Source: Sipunculus nudus
Lineage: Eukaryota; Annelida; Sipuncula; Golfingiida; Sipunculidae
Direction of reading: 5' to 3'
Assembly (NCBI GenBank): GCA_026874595.1
Contig: CM049311.1
Location: forward strand, 43,963,676-44,027,675
Length of the DNA: 64,000 nt
Below, one piece after another: positions 46,332 to 58,080 of the stretch (position 1 is its first letter; every line of letters starts with the position of its first letter). A program made the position numbers and the translations under genes. Below the pieces are notes generated by a model, which saw only the letters and a program-made list of their open reading frames with translations, did no database searches and had not been told where the DNA came from.

Positions 46332-49203
46332 CAGTGGCGTACCTAAGGGGGGGCGGCAGGGGCAGTCCGCCCCAGGCAGCACATTTTGGGGGGCGGCATT
46401 TCGAGAAATTAGTATAATGAGTGGCACAAGGAATTCCTCAAAAAATACAAATTTGTCGTTTTTGTCCCATGTTCAAGTATTCCAGGGATTATAAACTGGA
46501 CAATGGAACCTACCAAATGATTAGCGAACGATTTGTACATTTTTTGGGGCAGCATTTCTGGGATTTAGTATAATCAGTGGCACAAGGAGTTCTCAAAATG
46601 TACAAATTTGGCCTTTTTGTCCTATGTTCAAGTAATTCAGGGATTATTAACTTGACAATGGAACCTACTAAATGATTAGAGAACGTTTTGTACATTTATT
46701 TTATGGGCAGCATTTCTGGGATTTAGTATAATCAGTGGCATAAGGAGTTCTCAAAAAGTACAAATTTGGCCTTTTTGTTCCATGTTCAAGTATTCCAGGG
46801 ATTATAAACTGGACAATGGAACCTACCAAATGATTAGCGAACGATTTGTATATTTTTGGGGGCGGCATTCCTGGGATTTAGTATAATCAGTGGCAAAAGG
46901 AGTTCTCAAAAAGTACAAATTTGACTTTTTTGTCCCATGTTCAAGTATTCCAGGGATTGTAAACTGGACAATGGAACCTACCAAATGATTAGCGAACGTT
47001 TTGTACATTTTTTTATGGGCGGCATTTCTGGGATTTAGTATAATCAGTGGCATAAGGAGTTCTCAACAAGTACAAATTTGGCCTTTTTGTTCCATGTTCA
47101 AGTATTCCAGGGATTATAAACTGGACAATGGAACCTACCAAATGATTAGCGAACGATTTGCACATTTTTCGGGGCGGCATTCCTGGGATTTAGTATAATC
47201 AGTGGCATAAGGAGTTCTCAAAAAGTACAAATTTGACTTTTTTGTCCCATGTTCAAGTATTCCAGGGATTGTAAACTGGACAATGGAACCTACCAAATGA
47301 TAAGCGAACGTTTTGTACATTTTTTTATGTGCGGCATTTCTGGGATTCAGTATAATCAGTGGCATAAGGAGTTCTGAACAAGTACAAATTTGGCCTTTTT
47401 GTTCCATGTTCAAGTATTCCAGGGATTGTAAACTGGACAATGGAACCTACCAAATGATTAGCGAACGATTTGCACATTTTTGGGGGCGGCATTCCTGGGA
47501 TTTAGTATAATCAGTGGCATTTTCCCTTTTCAAGAATTTCAGTGATTAAACAGTTGGCAGTGGAACCAACCAAATTATTTGCGGACAATTTCTATAGAGG
47601 CAAGCTATACGCAAAAAAGAAATACATATCTGTAGTTATTCTTTGTTAAGATCTGTGGTCTTGCAATGTCAGAACGCCATCGATAAACCAACCAACCATG
47701 CAAAAAGCCTGCATTTCAGGGCGGTCGTCGTTTACAGAAATCCCTAGCAGCACCTGATAATCACCAGGGAAAACCCTGCCAGAAGACCAATGGCCCCCGG
47801 TGGTGGGGTTGGGGTGTCTGTCATACACATTGTGCGAAACATATTTTGCAAATTGTGTTGCTCTTTCCTTGGAAAGAATTAAGAATTCCCATTCTTGAAC
47901 CCTTGAATTCCCGAAATTCCAGGATATTTAAACAGCCTGAAACAACCTGAAACGCCCTTTTTCCACGATTCTTCATACTCTAACATCAGTCTTGTTAAAA
48001 TACAGACGTTTACACTATCGTGTATATAATGAGTACTACCTATAAATGCCAGTGTCTTTTGATTAACCAATATGGCCTGCATGATTTATTAGGTAGCATG
48101 AAGAAAAACAATAAACACCCAGGCCTATGTAGGAATTATTTAACTTTAAAATATAATTCTATTATAACTGTCTGGCGGGATGAATCCCACTGGCCGCTTA
48201 GCCAATGTTCAATATACGTATCAAGTATCAGTTTTAACTTTTAGAGTTCAAAATTTAAAGATATATTTACCTGTACTGTTAATTCTGTAATAAACAGTTT
48301 AATTATCCACTACCTACAGACAATTGTTGTATATTGTCAAAAATCATTTGAAATTAAATTATAATATATGTTTAAATTATATCATTACTTGAAATTTATT
48401 TAAATACTTTATTGAATAACAAATAGTCATAAGTTCATAAATGAAACCTCGCGAAGTGCATAATCACTATAATTCTTTAATGATTTTGATGTAGCCTTGA
48501 AATAAAGTATGCTTTTAACTTGGAGGATTTTTAAATTAAACAAAGTCAGTTTGTCCAAACAGTGGATTTTTTATGTGAAAATATTAAACATGCCCTGCCT
48601 ACATATATAGGCTTAACTCATGAATTACGCTTTTTTAGTAAAGACTAAAGTGCCGTGCATGCAGCAGTACCATGCACATCTAAATAGCTCTATTAGGTGT
48701 ACCTGCTGTCATATGCGTTAACAAGAGGTGGAATTATAAATGTGACAAGATATTTGTATACGTTGAGAATGGAATAATACTCACCAAATAAAGTTTTTTC
48801 CCAAGCTGAGTATAAAGTAATCATGAATCCTGTTTACATGAATGATGAATTTAATGATGAAATTTATTTCACACATTATATGTGTATCCTGCAGTGTAAT
48901 CTGTTTACAGTTACAATTTATTCGTTTTATTCCTTTCTGTTCACTTCATGATGAAATATAATTGTTTGAGCTTCGAGCAATCTTTTGATTTACATTAGCA
49001 AAGAGATGTCTGCTCTTTAATATGTGGCGGAAGAATTCCCTGCCAGTGAATCCATATAATTGCGTTGTGGTCAAATACAAGCCTGTAACAAGGACATTTG
49101 ACAAGATATATTTCAATATGTTATCCAGTTTTGTAATGTTTTGTTAGAGGGGCGGCAATTTCTAAGACCGCCCTGGGCGGCAATGAGGCCAGGTACGCCG
49201 CTG
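46332..49203. mobile_element. hAT-like DNA transposon, non-autonomous, 2.87 kb
   Basis: Terminal inverted repeats are CAGTGGCGTACCT (left) and, on the other strand, CAGCGGCGTACCT (right). They are flanked by a perfect 8-bp duplication AGTATAGG at 46324-46331 and 49204-49211. The ends and duplication length are diagnostic of hAT elements. Inside are a 156-bp array (46390-47520) and about 1.6 kb of AT-rich sequence without a transposase-length frame. A GC-richer 60-codon minus-strand frame (47646-47828) is unrecognised. Both subterminal regions are rich in GGGCGGC/GCCGCCC. Confidence 0.85.
46390..47520. repeat. 156-bp satellite-like array inside the hAT element
   Basis: Units are anchored on GGGATTTAGTATAATCAGTG at about 46561, 46719, 46873, 47031, 47186, 47342 (GGATTCAG) and 47497, plus a diverged first unit at 46404. 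Spacing is 154-158 bp. Two variants alternate (TTTTATGGGCGGCATTTC; TTTGGGGGCGGCATTCC), so a 312-bp dimer is the recent amplification unit. The monomer's GGGGCGGCATTT resembles the element's own subterminal GGGGCGGCAATTT. Confidence 0.85.
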
Positions 49204-49270
49204 AGTATAGGTTAATGTACAGATGATGGCCAGCGGCCAAGCCATTGCATAAGCTCACAGGTATGCTAAA

Positions 49271-50070
49271 ACAGAACTTTCACAACCAGCTGGCATAAGT
49301 TCTGACTGAAAACTATATTGTCATCTGGCATGGCACAAAATTAACTTTTTTACCCCCTAAAATGGGGTCCAGCGCCAAAATAAATTTGCCAGACCCCACA
49401 GAATTCCACTTGACCCCACGATTGTTTCTTCCAAGCTGCAAAAGTCAGAATGGGATTTAACTCTCTCATACTAATTATAAATGTATGTATGAAAATTCAT
49501 AGAAAAACACTTTTCACTATGCGTATTTTATTTGGTATTTAATGGAAGATACTTGTTCAGTTGTTGCTTTACAAAGAAGGATAAACATATTAAGTATTTA
49601 ATGTAAAAGACTTACCATTTACCTATAAACACTTGGCTTGTGGCAGTTTAACATGAAACAGAGATGTAATCCAAGGACCAGAGAGCAAATCTGTAATATT
49701 AAGACACATGACAATGTGACAGTCTAATAAACTTTCACAATCTGCTGTCTAGAACACCGTTCACCTATTAAATCATGTTACACAATGATGCCTGTCATCT
49801 ACTTCTGACTTCTGAGGTGAACACTACATGACAGTTGTTACCAAGGGCACCTTCAGCATCATTCCATAGGCCATTAATCAAATTTGACCTATGTTGCTCC
49901 AATACCACCAATATGAGACTGGTATGAATGGGATCATTGCGCAAAGGCTACACTGACAAAAAAGAGCAGCTGTGTAAGTCTACTTAATACAACAATATGA
50001 GACTTATATAAATGGTAATATTGTGTAAAGCCTACACTGACAGAGCAGCTGTGTTCTAGTCTACTTAATA
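49271..50070. other. Unclassified DNA with a short tandem duplication
   Basis: No gene seen. At about 49905-50070 an 80-90-bp unit (ATATGAGACT, CTACACTGACA, GAGCAGCTGTGT, CTACTTAATAC) occurs twice. The rest is AT-rich and matches no family here. Confidence 0.45.
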
Positions 50071-50340
50071 CACAAGTGACCCATGGGTTATGACGCTCAG
50101 CTGACTGACATGTTGACAACATGTCCTTGCACAGGCAACTAATTAAGACAAGGCCTAGAGGCCTACTGCGAACCTGTGCAATGAGATTACACCAGGTATA
50201 ATATTTCAATGCTGGACCATTACTTTTCAAGAACATGTGTAACATGTATATGCACAATGCAAGTACTAAACACTTAGAACAAGAAATAACTAAACAGACA
50301 TCACTGCTGAAATTCTACCATGGGTGCACACAACACAAAA
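50071..50340 (+). mobile_element. HE1 head followed by HE2 head, both truncated
   Basis: The HE1 head at 50072-50105 (AAGTGACCCATGGGTTATGA) has the same short leader as at 14996. At about 50155 the HE2 head AAGGCCTAGAGGCCTACTGC begins and matches 16044-16240 as far as GGTGCACACAACACAAA. HE4 follows. Confidence 0.65.
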
Positions 50341-51538
50341 ACTAGAATACGGGTAGTCAACAAGCGACCACATGTATCCGCCAAAATCAGAGTGGGACGG
50401 GTGAAGTGAGGCATGGATTGAGTGGCAATGGGAAATAGAGTTACATGTGTTACATATTAGAACAGATTTCTGCCATGGAAACATGATTGTAGATGGCAAC
50501 ACCTGTTATTTGAACCAGAAACTATCCAAGATGTATACACATGCAAAATTTCAGATGGAAAAGTCAAACCACTGCAGAGATATGACTATGAGTGATTTTA
50601 TCCAATAGCAGACAAACAGATGGACGCTGTGCAAAAATGGCTGCAGGTGGCGCCACCATTTTTGTGTATGTTATAAAGCTATCCAAGGGCTACATTTGTG
50701 TAAAAAATTTTTCCTGATTGGTCAAACAAGTCCGGAGATATAAGCATGGATGTCTACAGCGTGAACCTAAATGTAGGTGGCGCCACCTGTCATAAAATCA
50801 AGAAAGCTATGCAGGATGTATAAACATGCTGAATTTCAGGTAATTTGGTCAAACCACTGCAGAGATACGAGTGATTTGAACCCAAGGCAGACAAACAGAT
50901 GGACGCTGTGCAAAAATGGCTGCAGGTTGTGCCACCATTTATGTGTATGTTATAAAGTATCCAAGGGCTACATTTGTGTAAAAAATTTTTCCTAATTGGT
51001 CAAACGGTTCCCGAGATATGAGCTTGGATGTCTGCAGCGCGAAAGTGAATGTAGGTGGCGCCCCCTGTCATAAAATCAAGAAAGCTATCTAGGATGTTTA
51101 CACATGCCGAATTTCAGGCGAATTAGTCAAACCACTGCAGCGATATGAGTGATTTTAACCCAAGGCAGATGAACAGATGGACACTGTGCAAACATGGTTG
51201 CAGGTGGCAGCACCATTTTTTGTGTATGTCATTAAGCTATTCAAGGGCTACATTTGTACAAAATTTTTTTCCTGATCGGGCAAACGGTTCCTGAGATATG
51301 TGGGTTTATGTGTGGATACAGATGCACACACACACGCTGGGCAGAGAGGAAAGGTCAGAGGTCAAGGCCAATTGGTTAGGCACCAGTTCACATGTGACCC
51401 GATAATTGGTGTAAGTTTCGGAAAAATCTGTCCAGTAGTCTCAGAGGAGTTCTCCGGAAACAAATGTGGCGGCAGCGGCACGGAACCCGGTCAAAAACAT
51501 AGTATCCGCAAAACTTCGTTTTGGCAGATACAATTATT
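50341..51538 (+). mobile_element. HE4 element, second copy
   Basis: It starts CTAGAATACGGGTAG. Core half-units with the GGTGGCGCCACC theme recur about every 140 bp near 50490, 50646, 50776, 50922, 51055 and 51204; two are exact (50646-50657, 50776-50787). Near the end are AGGTCAGAGGTCA (51352-51364, DR1-type) and a hairpin GTATCCGCAAAAC / GTTTTGGCAGATAC around 51503-51534. The head word GTATCCGCCAAAA (50375 region) is nearly inverted in the tail TTTTGGCAGATAC. The right flank is HE1a sequence, the left flank is HE2, so the host context is mixed. Confidence 0.65.
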
Positions 51539-51664
51539 TAATTTTATGGAATAGCAATAGAACTATTGTTCACAAAGCCAAAGTGCAAGGACTGAGTGGA
51601 GTGGGGGAAGGGGATGGTGGGAGTTACAACACCCTTGCATGTACATACAGGATATGAAATTTAA

Positions 51665-51928
51665 CACATTCGCTGCCCAGCCAAATATTCCCCCAGTGCC
51701 AGGACCTGCAACAGTCTCGGGGAGGTCCGGGAGAGTAAGTTCTTGGTGTGAAAAGCTGATAACGAGGGTGTGAAGTCCACCTGGTCAAAGGGCCATAAAA
51801 CTTGCCTGAGGTGTTATGCAAAGAAGGATGTCATAACTCTGTTCGGCCTATATTAGCTAATTAGGCCTATAGTCAGACAGGACTTCAAAGGAAACAAGCG
51901 CACACAAACACAGTGCGCCCTCACATGC

Positions 51929-52011
<83 letters not shown>

Positions 52012-53451
52012 GAGAGAGAGACAGACAGACAGAAAGTGAGAAAGAATTCATATCACATATGTTTACACCAGGACCGGGAAAGTCCAGCGGTTCACGCAAT
52101 AGTGGCTCCTGTACACACTTGGATCGACCTTCGATGTATTAGTTGAAGTAATAGATGAAGATTTAAAAAACGTCACAGTTATTATCATGTATGATCATCA
52201 AAGTTCTAATGTCACTACATGGATCTGGTAGAACTCGCGAGGGTTTATGTCTTATTCTGGTTTATGATTGCTATAAACTTTAAATTTTTATAGGAATGCG
52301 CGACGTGGAAACCGCGCAAGTTCGATCCCACTCTTCGCTTTTTTTTCTTTTTCTTTCATTTTACAAACTTGTATTTTTACTGAAAAAATACTATTTTGCT
52401 TTTCATTACGAACAAACTGATTCTACCAATCATTATAATTCTAAAAATTGTATTATCTTTTATTACACAATGTCATACAGTTATTTACATACCGAGGCGA
52501 TAGCATGATACAGTGGACCTCGCCATTGTCACATTCAAACGAAGCCGGGAATTATATGAAAATTGCGTGTGATCAAACTGTAACCTAATATGATCAACTC
52601 TAGGGCTTATGGTATTTTAATTTATTATGAATTGTCTGAAAGTCATACGTCGGGGGTGCATATGGTGAATTCCAAAGTGCGGTTGGGATTGTCGGTAGGC
52701 CTATATTAAAGGGCCAACATGTTCCGCAAGTGATCGTCCGAGTTTGCTTTCAGAATTTTACAATTTACATGCACTTGTTGGCGAAGGTACTTACACAAGC
52801 ATATTGCTATCTCTAAATGTATAGGATACGTGAGATATCCAAATATGCCAAACCAATAATATGCAGACGCGTTCTGATTACCCTGCCGATCTGTGTGTCA
52901 GGCTAGTGGCATGCGACCTATTGTTGTTGATTGCGCAATAGGCTGTCCTTGCAGGGCAATAAACCTGAATGACTTCACGCCTCGCTATCTCGAGTTCACA
53001 CCTAAGGTGCGATCTGTCACACCTCCGTCTCACCAGCGGGTTTGCCGCAAGTAAATGGCCAAAATACGCCCAAATATAAAACTAGAAAGATTTTTATGCG
53101 GTCCTCGCTTTCGTTTGATTCTAAGGAATACTCCTACACGGTATCAATTTTACAGTACAGTGGGTCATGAACTTATTTCACGGTAAAGGACGAGAGTTGT
53201 GGATATTTTCACGCCCCAAAAACCTTTCTTGCTTTCGAGTTATCAAGCGCACTGATGAATTACAAATTTACTATATCGTGACAAGAAACCAATTTATAAA
53301 TGAACTACTACTCACCTGCGCAGAGTTTATTGATAAATTTAAGAGATTTCTTACTGAAAATTGCTGATAAATTCATGACGAGTATACCCGTCATAGGCAC
53401 TGGGGGAATCAGAAAATATGACGAGTATACTCATCATAGGCAGCGAAAGTG
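51665..53451. mobile_element. piggyBac-like element, non-autonomous, 1.79 kb
   Basis: TTAA flanks both ends (51661-51664, 53452-53455), and the empty site at about 24805-24820 carries a single TTAA. Terminal inverted repeats are CACATTCGCTGCC and CACTTTCGCTGCC (minus), with a second shared block ATTCCCCCAGTGCC just inside. The right end adds two near-palindromes of type ATGACGAGTATAC. Target and ends fit the piggyBac superfamily. There is no transposase-length frame; a 66-codon frame at 53167-53367 ends just inside the right terminus and is unrecognised. Confidence 0.75.
51932..52006. repeat. (AT)n microsatellite
   Basis: About 75 bp of almost pure AT dinucleotide, followed by AGAGAGAG and GACAGACAGACAG. 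Lies within the piggyBac-like element. Confidence 0.95.
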
Positions 53452-54584
53452 TTAATTCAACAGTGCTTATAGAGAATAAAAGTTTATTCATAGTTATAAA
53501 ATATTTAAGCAGGCAGAAAGATGGAGAAACAAAGTAAATCATTTGAATTCCCATTCTACTGAGCCAGGAAAAATTAACAATATTTGCCTTAATCCCTACT
53601 TTTTAATACATCATTTTTTAGGAGTTTAAAAATATTACTATAAATTTACAGAATAACATTTATATATGAATATTTCAGTTGATTCACATTTATAAATTGC
53701 TTCAACATTCATAGCTTAACAGATATTTCTTGGCACTGCAGGTGGCATAGTATCCCCAGACAATTAATCCCCCCCACTCCCCCCCCCTCCTTTTAAGAAT
53801 AGCCCCCCCCCCCCCCCAATCTTCAGCAGCATATATATTTTTATGCGGTCCTCGCTTTCGTTTGATTCTTAGGAATACTCCTACACGGTATCAATTTTAC
53901 AGTACAGTGGGTCATGAACTTATTTCACGGTAAAGGACGAGAGTTGTGGATATTTTCACGCCCCAAAAACCTTTCTTGCTTTCGAGTTATCAAGCGCACT
54001 GATGAATTACAAATTTACTATATCGTGACAAGAAACCAATTTATAAATGAACTACTACTCACCTGCGCAGAGTTTATTGATAAATTTAAGAGATTTCTTA
54101 CTGAAAATTGCTGATAAATTCATGACGAGTATACCCGTCATAGGCACTGGGGGAATCAGAAAATATGACGAGTATACTCATCATAGGCAGCGAAAGTGTT
54201 AATTCAACAGTGCTTATAGAGAAAAAAAGTTTATTCATAGTTATAAAATATTTAAGCAGGCAGAAAGATGGAGAAACAAAGTAAATCATTTGAATTCCCA
54301 TTCTACTGAGCCAGGAAAAATTAACAATATTTGCCTTAATCCCTACTTTTTAATACATCATTTTTAGGGGTTTAAAAATATTACTATAAATTTACAGAAT
54401 AACATTTATATATGAATATTTCAGTTGATTCACATTTATAAATTGCTTCAACATTCATAGCTTAACAGATATTTCTTGGCACTGCAGGTGGCATAGTATC
54501 CCCAGACAATTAATCCCCCCCACTCCCCCCCCCCCTCCTTTTAAGAATAGCCCCCCCCCCCCCCATCTTCAGCAGCATATACTG
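53091..54584. repeat. Recent 747-bp tandem duplication
   Basis: 53091-53837 and 53838-54584 are near-identical. I see only a handful of differences, mostly in homopolymer length (C- and T-runs) plus single substitutions. The unit spans the right part of the piggyBac-like element, its HE1a flank and the start of HE3. Breakpoints are within the piggyBac interior (GAAAGATTTTTATGCGG) and in HE3 at CAGCAGCATATA. The 66-codon frame is duplicated unchanged (53167-53367 and 53914-54114), reflecting youth rather than proven selection. Confidence 0.9.
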
Positions 54585-55595
54585 ACACTTGGCAAGCGAC
54601 CATGGTTTCTGCCATAGATCAATTTGAGAAACAATATATTTCACCAAATATGGGGGCCAATATGTTGAATCTCTCTTGAGAAAAGAGCATTAATTTATTT
54701 TACAGAAATAGAAGGTAGGGGGCACCACCTGTCTTGTTTATGATAAATTTCACAAGATGGATAGACATGCCAAATTTCAGACCAAAACCTTGAACCACTC
54801 CAGAGATATAAGCAATTTTTACCCAAAGTACATGTACAGATAGATGCCATGCCAAACAATTGCAGATGGGGCCAAAAGTCTTGAATACAAGATGGAGGAG
54901 TCCAAGATCTATGGATGTGCACAATTTCAGGCCAATTGGGCAAATCAATCCTCAGAAAAGGGCATTAATTTATTCTACAAAAACAGAAAGGTAGGTGGTG
55001 CCACCTGTCTAGTTTATGAGAAAACTTTCCAAGATGGATGGACATGCCAAATTTCAGACCTATACCTTGAACCACTCAAGAGATATGAGCAATTTCCACC
55101 TAAAGCAAATGTACGGAGGTATCCAAGATCAATGGACATGCACAATTTCAGCCCAATCTGTTCATTAGTTTTAGACTTATAATGCTCACAGTACAGTCAA
55201 GTGGCAATGGTAGGAAATTAAAAGGCCTGAAAACAAGAAAAGGACAGAAGGTGGCGTCACCTGTCTTCGGCAGAAGACAAAGCTATCCAAGATCTTTGGT
55301 CAATTTGAATTTTGGACCAATCCATGCATCCCTTATTGAAATATATATTTATGATTTTGTGTGATTTTCACCATATATGGCAATATTCAAGGTCAAGGCT
55401 ACCTCATAGGAAAGGTCATGACCCCAATTTAAAACTACATCATCCCATAACCCATGTCTATGTATATGCATAATATGAAAAAAATCTGTCCATTAGTTTT
55501 TGACTTATAATGCTCATAGTAATGTTAAGTGGCATCTAACATTATGCCGAAGTTTCAAAACATGCCACATCTACGGACAGCTGAGCTAAAAATGG
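53720..55595 (+). mobile_element. HE3 element, interrupted by the tandem duplication
   Basis: The start (AGATATTTCTTGGCACTGCA, then GTATCCCCAGACAATTAA and C-runs at 53803-53817 and 54551-54564) occurs twice because of the duplication. The single-copy body from 54585 holds units with GTCTTGTTTATGATAAA, GGTAGGTGGTGCCACCTGTC and CAAATTTCAGACC. It joins a short HE1b-like tail (ACATCTACGGACAGCTGAGC) at about 55535-55595 instead of the HE3 terminal hairpin, so the 3' end is replaced. Confidence 0.55.
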
Positions 55596-56290
55596 GCTGT
55601 TATGGCATATGACTAAATTCAGCTTCCCGTAACTCCGCCAAAAGTCACTGAACTAAGACCATTTGAACAAAATTCAGAAAGCACTACCCTAGGATCATTT
55701 CTGTGCGATATTAGACAATTTGGCCATATGGTTTCAGAGAAGAAGTTTTTGGTAGTTGTACGTATGATACGGGCACTGATGACCCCCGTACAAAAAAGGC
55801 TGATGCAGGTGGCGCCACCAATACCTCAATTTCAGATATGACACATGTGACCAACACTGGCTTAAATTTGGTGATGATAGCTCCAGCCGTTTCCAAGATT
55901 GTAATTTTAGTTTGCTTTTTTGGACAGATGACCAACTAGCTGTAACTCGGCCAAAAATCACCAAACTTTAACCATTCAAACAAACTAGAGAGAGATTGTT
56001 CCAGGAATCATTTCTGTGAAATATTGGACAATTTGGCTGAAATAATCGGAGAAGAAGATTTTTAAAGCTTTTTTAGCTTTTTCCCTGTAAAATCTAAGAA
56101 AATGCAGTTAGCCAAAAATTAAGCAAAATCCGATAGAGTTTTTTTAGAAAATTAATTTTTCAGATGACTAATTTTTTGCATAAAATTTTGTGATGCTAAC
56201 TCTTGCCATTTTCAAGATAGTATGGGTTAACGTACAGACAACGGACGACGCCACACCATCGCATAAGCTCACAGGTTCGCTATAAATATG
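55596..56290 (+). mobile_element. HE2 3' half with intact tail
   Basis: Core monomers include an exact GGTGGCGCCACC at 55808-55819 and CCAGCCGTTTCCAAGATTGT. The tail near 56225-56290 reads GACAACGGACGACGCCACAC, CATCGCATAAGCTCACAGG, TTCGCTATAAA. It provides the intact inverted partner (CACAGGTTCGC) of the HE2 head. Confidence 0.65.
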
Positions 56291-57335
56291 ACAAACAGAA
56301 ACAGGTATTTATCAATATGCATGAGGGAAAAATCCTACTGAATCAAATGATATTAAAGAAGATATGTCTGAAAAAAATGTGCAATAGAAAATCACTGGAT
56401 GTAGTCTGTTAGCCATATTTGAATTTGAGCAAGTCTGTAATTCAATAGGTCTGCAGCCCTCATAGGCACCAATGATCCCCATGAAATTGGAAAGCTTCAG
56501 TAATGTAGTTATTGAGAAATCACGTGCGAAAGAAAATCAGTGATCGGACTGTGGCGGCCATATTGGAATCCCAACAGGTGTGTAATTCAAGAGGTCTGGA
56601 GCCCTCATATATACCGACCATCCCTGTAAATTTGGGAAAGCTGAGGTATGTTGTTGTTGAGTTATCTTGGGCGAAAGAAAATCAGTGATCAGGATGTGGT
56701 GGCCATATTGGAATTCTGACAGGTCTGTTATTCAATTGGTCTGGAGCCCTTATAGGTTCAAATCATCCCTGTGAATTTGGAAAAGCTGCAGTAGGTTGTT
56801 GTTGAGTTATAGCGCGTGAATGAAAATCAGCGATCAGGCTGTGGCGGCCATATTGGTAATCAGACAAGTCTGTTATTCAATAGCTCTGGAGCCTTCATAG
56901 GTTCAAATCATCCCTGTGAATTTGGGAAAGCTGAAGTATGTTGTTGAGTTATCACGCACAAAAGAAAATTAGCAATTGGGATGTGGCGGCCATACTGGAA
57001 TTCCGACAGGTCTGTTATTCAATAGGTCTCAAGCCCTCATTGGTTCAAATCATCCCTGTGAATTTGGGAAAGCTGCAGTAGGTTGTTGTTGAGTTATTGC
57101 GTGTGAAAGAAAATTAGCGATTGGGCTGTATCGGCCATATTTGAATTCTGACATGTCTGTGATTCGATAGGTCTGGAGCCCTCTTAGGTACCAATCATTC
57201 CTGTGAATTTGGGAAAGCTGCAGTATGTTGTTGTTGAGTTATCACGCGTGAAAGAAAGTATCACTGACAGGGACGAAGGACAGACTGACACGGTGATCAC
57301 TATAGGGCACCGCTTGTCAAGTGGGGCCCTAATAA
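56291..57335 (+). mobile_element. HE6 element: six roughly 144-bp monomers and tail hairpin
   Basis: Units are anchored on GTGGCGGCCATATTGGAAT near 56405 (diverged), 56551, 56696, 56841, 56983 and 57128, a period of 142-146 bp. Shared words are GGTCTGGAGCCCTCATAGG, GTGAATTTGGGAAAGCTG and GTTGTTGAGTTATC. It ends with GGACAGACTGACACGG and an imperfect hairpin AGGGCACCGCTT / AAGTGGGGCCCT near 57305-57331. The head is not clearly identified. Non-coding. Confidence 0.7.
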
Positions 57336-58080
57336 TTGAACACCTGGAAAAGACCAGGGAAATTAGATTAATTTAATATGATCAACTGCATCCTTGTCTA
57401 TCATTAATTTGCTTCACATAATCGCTTATAGTAAATAACAATTTTTTTTAATTATTTATTTTACATTTTTTTGATTGAAATTAAAAAATATCTAATGGCG
57501 ACTGCATGGTGTCATTTGAAATACATTTTCGGTCATCCATGGAAAATCCATAAAACATCAGTAATTGCAAGGTAATTCCCTGTTACTCATTAACTATAAA
57601 ATTCATTTTCCATTTATTTTTCTTAGAGTTGTTATAATAAACCAATAATTAATTATTGTTTATTGTTATGTTTTTGGACAAAACAACTACTAGAAGGGGG
57701 GGTGGACAGTTAGATCCAGCTGAAGCCACCCAAGAGCTGGCTGGCTGTAGCATATGTCTCGCTTCAAGCATGCATAATTGGCCTGAAAGGTCAATATGGG
57801 GACATATAGAGGGGCTTCAGTATAGACTAAGTGTGACATGGTCTCATAAAAACTGTAATAAAAGCTACAGTTTTTGATCAACTCCTTTCAAATTTCAGAA
57901 TTCAGAAGCTGAAATCCTTATGTGTGCATGGTATGAAAATCATATCCACAGTGCTTTCAGGGAAAAAAACATGCCATGTCCAAAGTTGGGCAAAATTTAA
58001 GGTACTGATTTTATATTTATTCGAATTACTTATAAAATTTGAAAAATTTAGATCTAATTTTCAAAAGTTTTTTACTTAAG
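57336..58080 (+). repeat. AT-rich linker, then HE1b/1a body fragment
   Basis: 57336-57640 shows nothing recognisable. From about 57680 a G-run and CTAGAAGGGGGGGTGG lead into sequence shared with 1a/1b bodies (GACATGGT, AAAACATGCCATG, CAAAGTTGGGCAAAATTTAA). No head or tail. Confidence 0.5.

Larger units (their letters stand above)
45864..49270 (+). mobile_element. HE2 host fragment split by a hAT element
   Basis: HE2 core monomers (GCATGTGGTGCCACCAACTC, GCAGGTGGTGCCACACAAAG) run to 46331. The HE2 tail resumes at 49204 (AGTATAGGTTAATGTACAG, then GCATAAGCTCACAGG). Comparable uninterrupted HE2 tails are at about 18135 and 56215. Confidence 0.7.
51539..53719 (+). repeat. HE1a body hosting the piggyBac-like element
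   Basis: HE1a sequence occupies 51539-51660 (GGTGGGAGTTACAACACCCT, GGATATGAAAT) and resumes at 53456 (TTCAACAGTGCTTATAG), ending at the HE3 start at 53720. The uninterrupted equivalent is at about 24755-25075. Confidence 0.65.

Noticed and set aside
52290-52350. GTTCGATCCC followed by a T-run as a tRNA or tRNA-derived SINE
   Set aside because: The sequence does not fold into a T arm and acceptor, and no A box is found at the right distance.
53167-54114. Identical 66-codon frames as a conserved duplicated gene
   Set aside because: Identity is explained by the recent 747-bp tandem duplication, and the frame lies inside a non-autonomous piggyBac-like element.
54844-55182. 112-codon + frame as a protein
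   Set aside because: It spans two HE3 core units whose repeated words are shared with non-coding copies.
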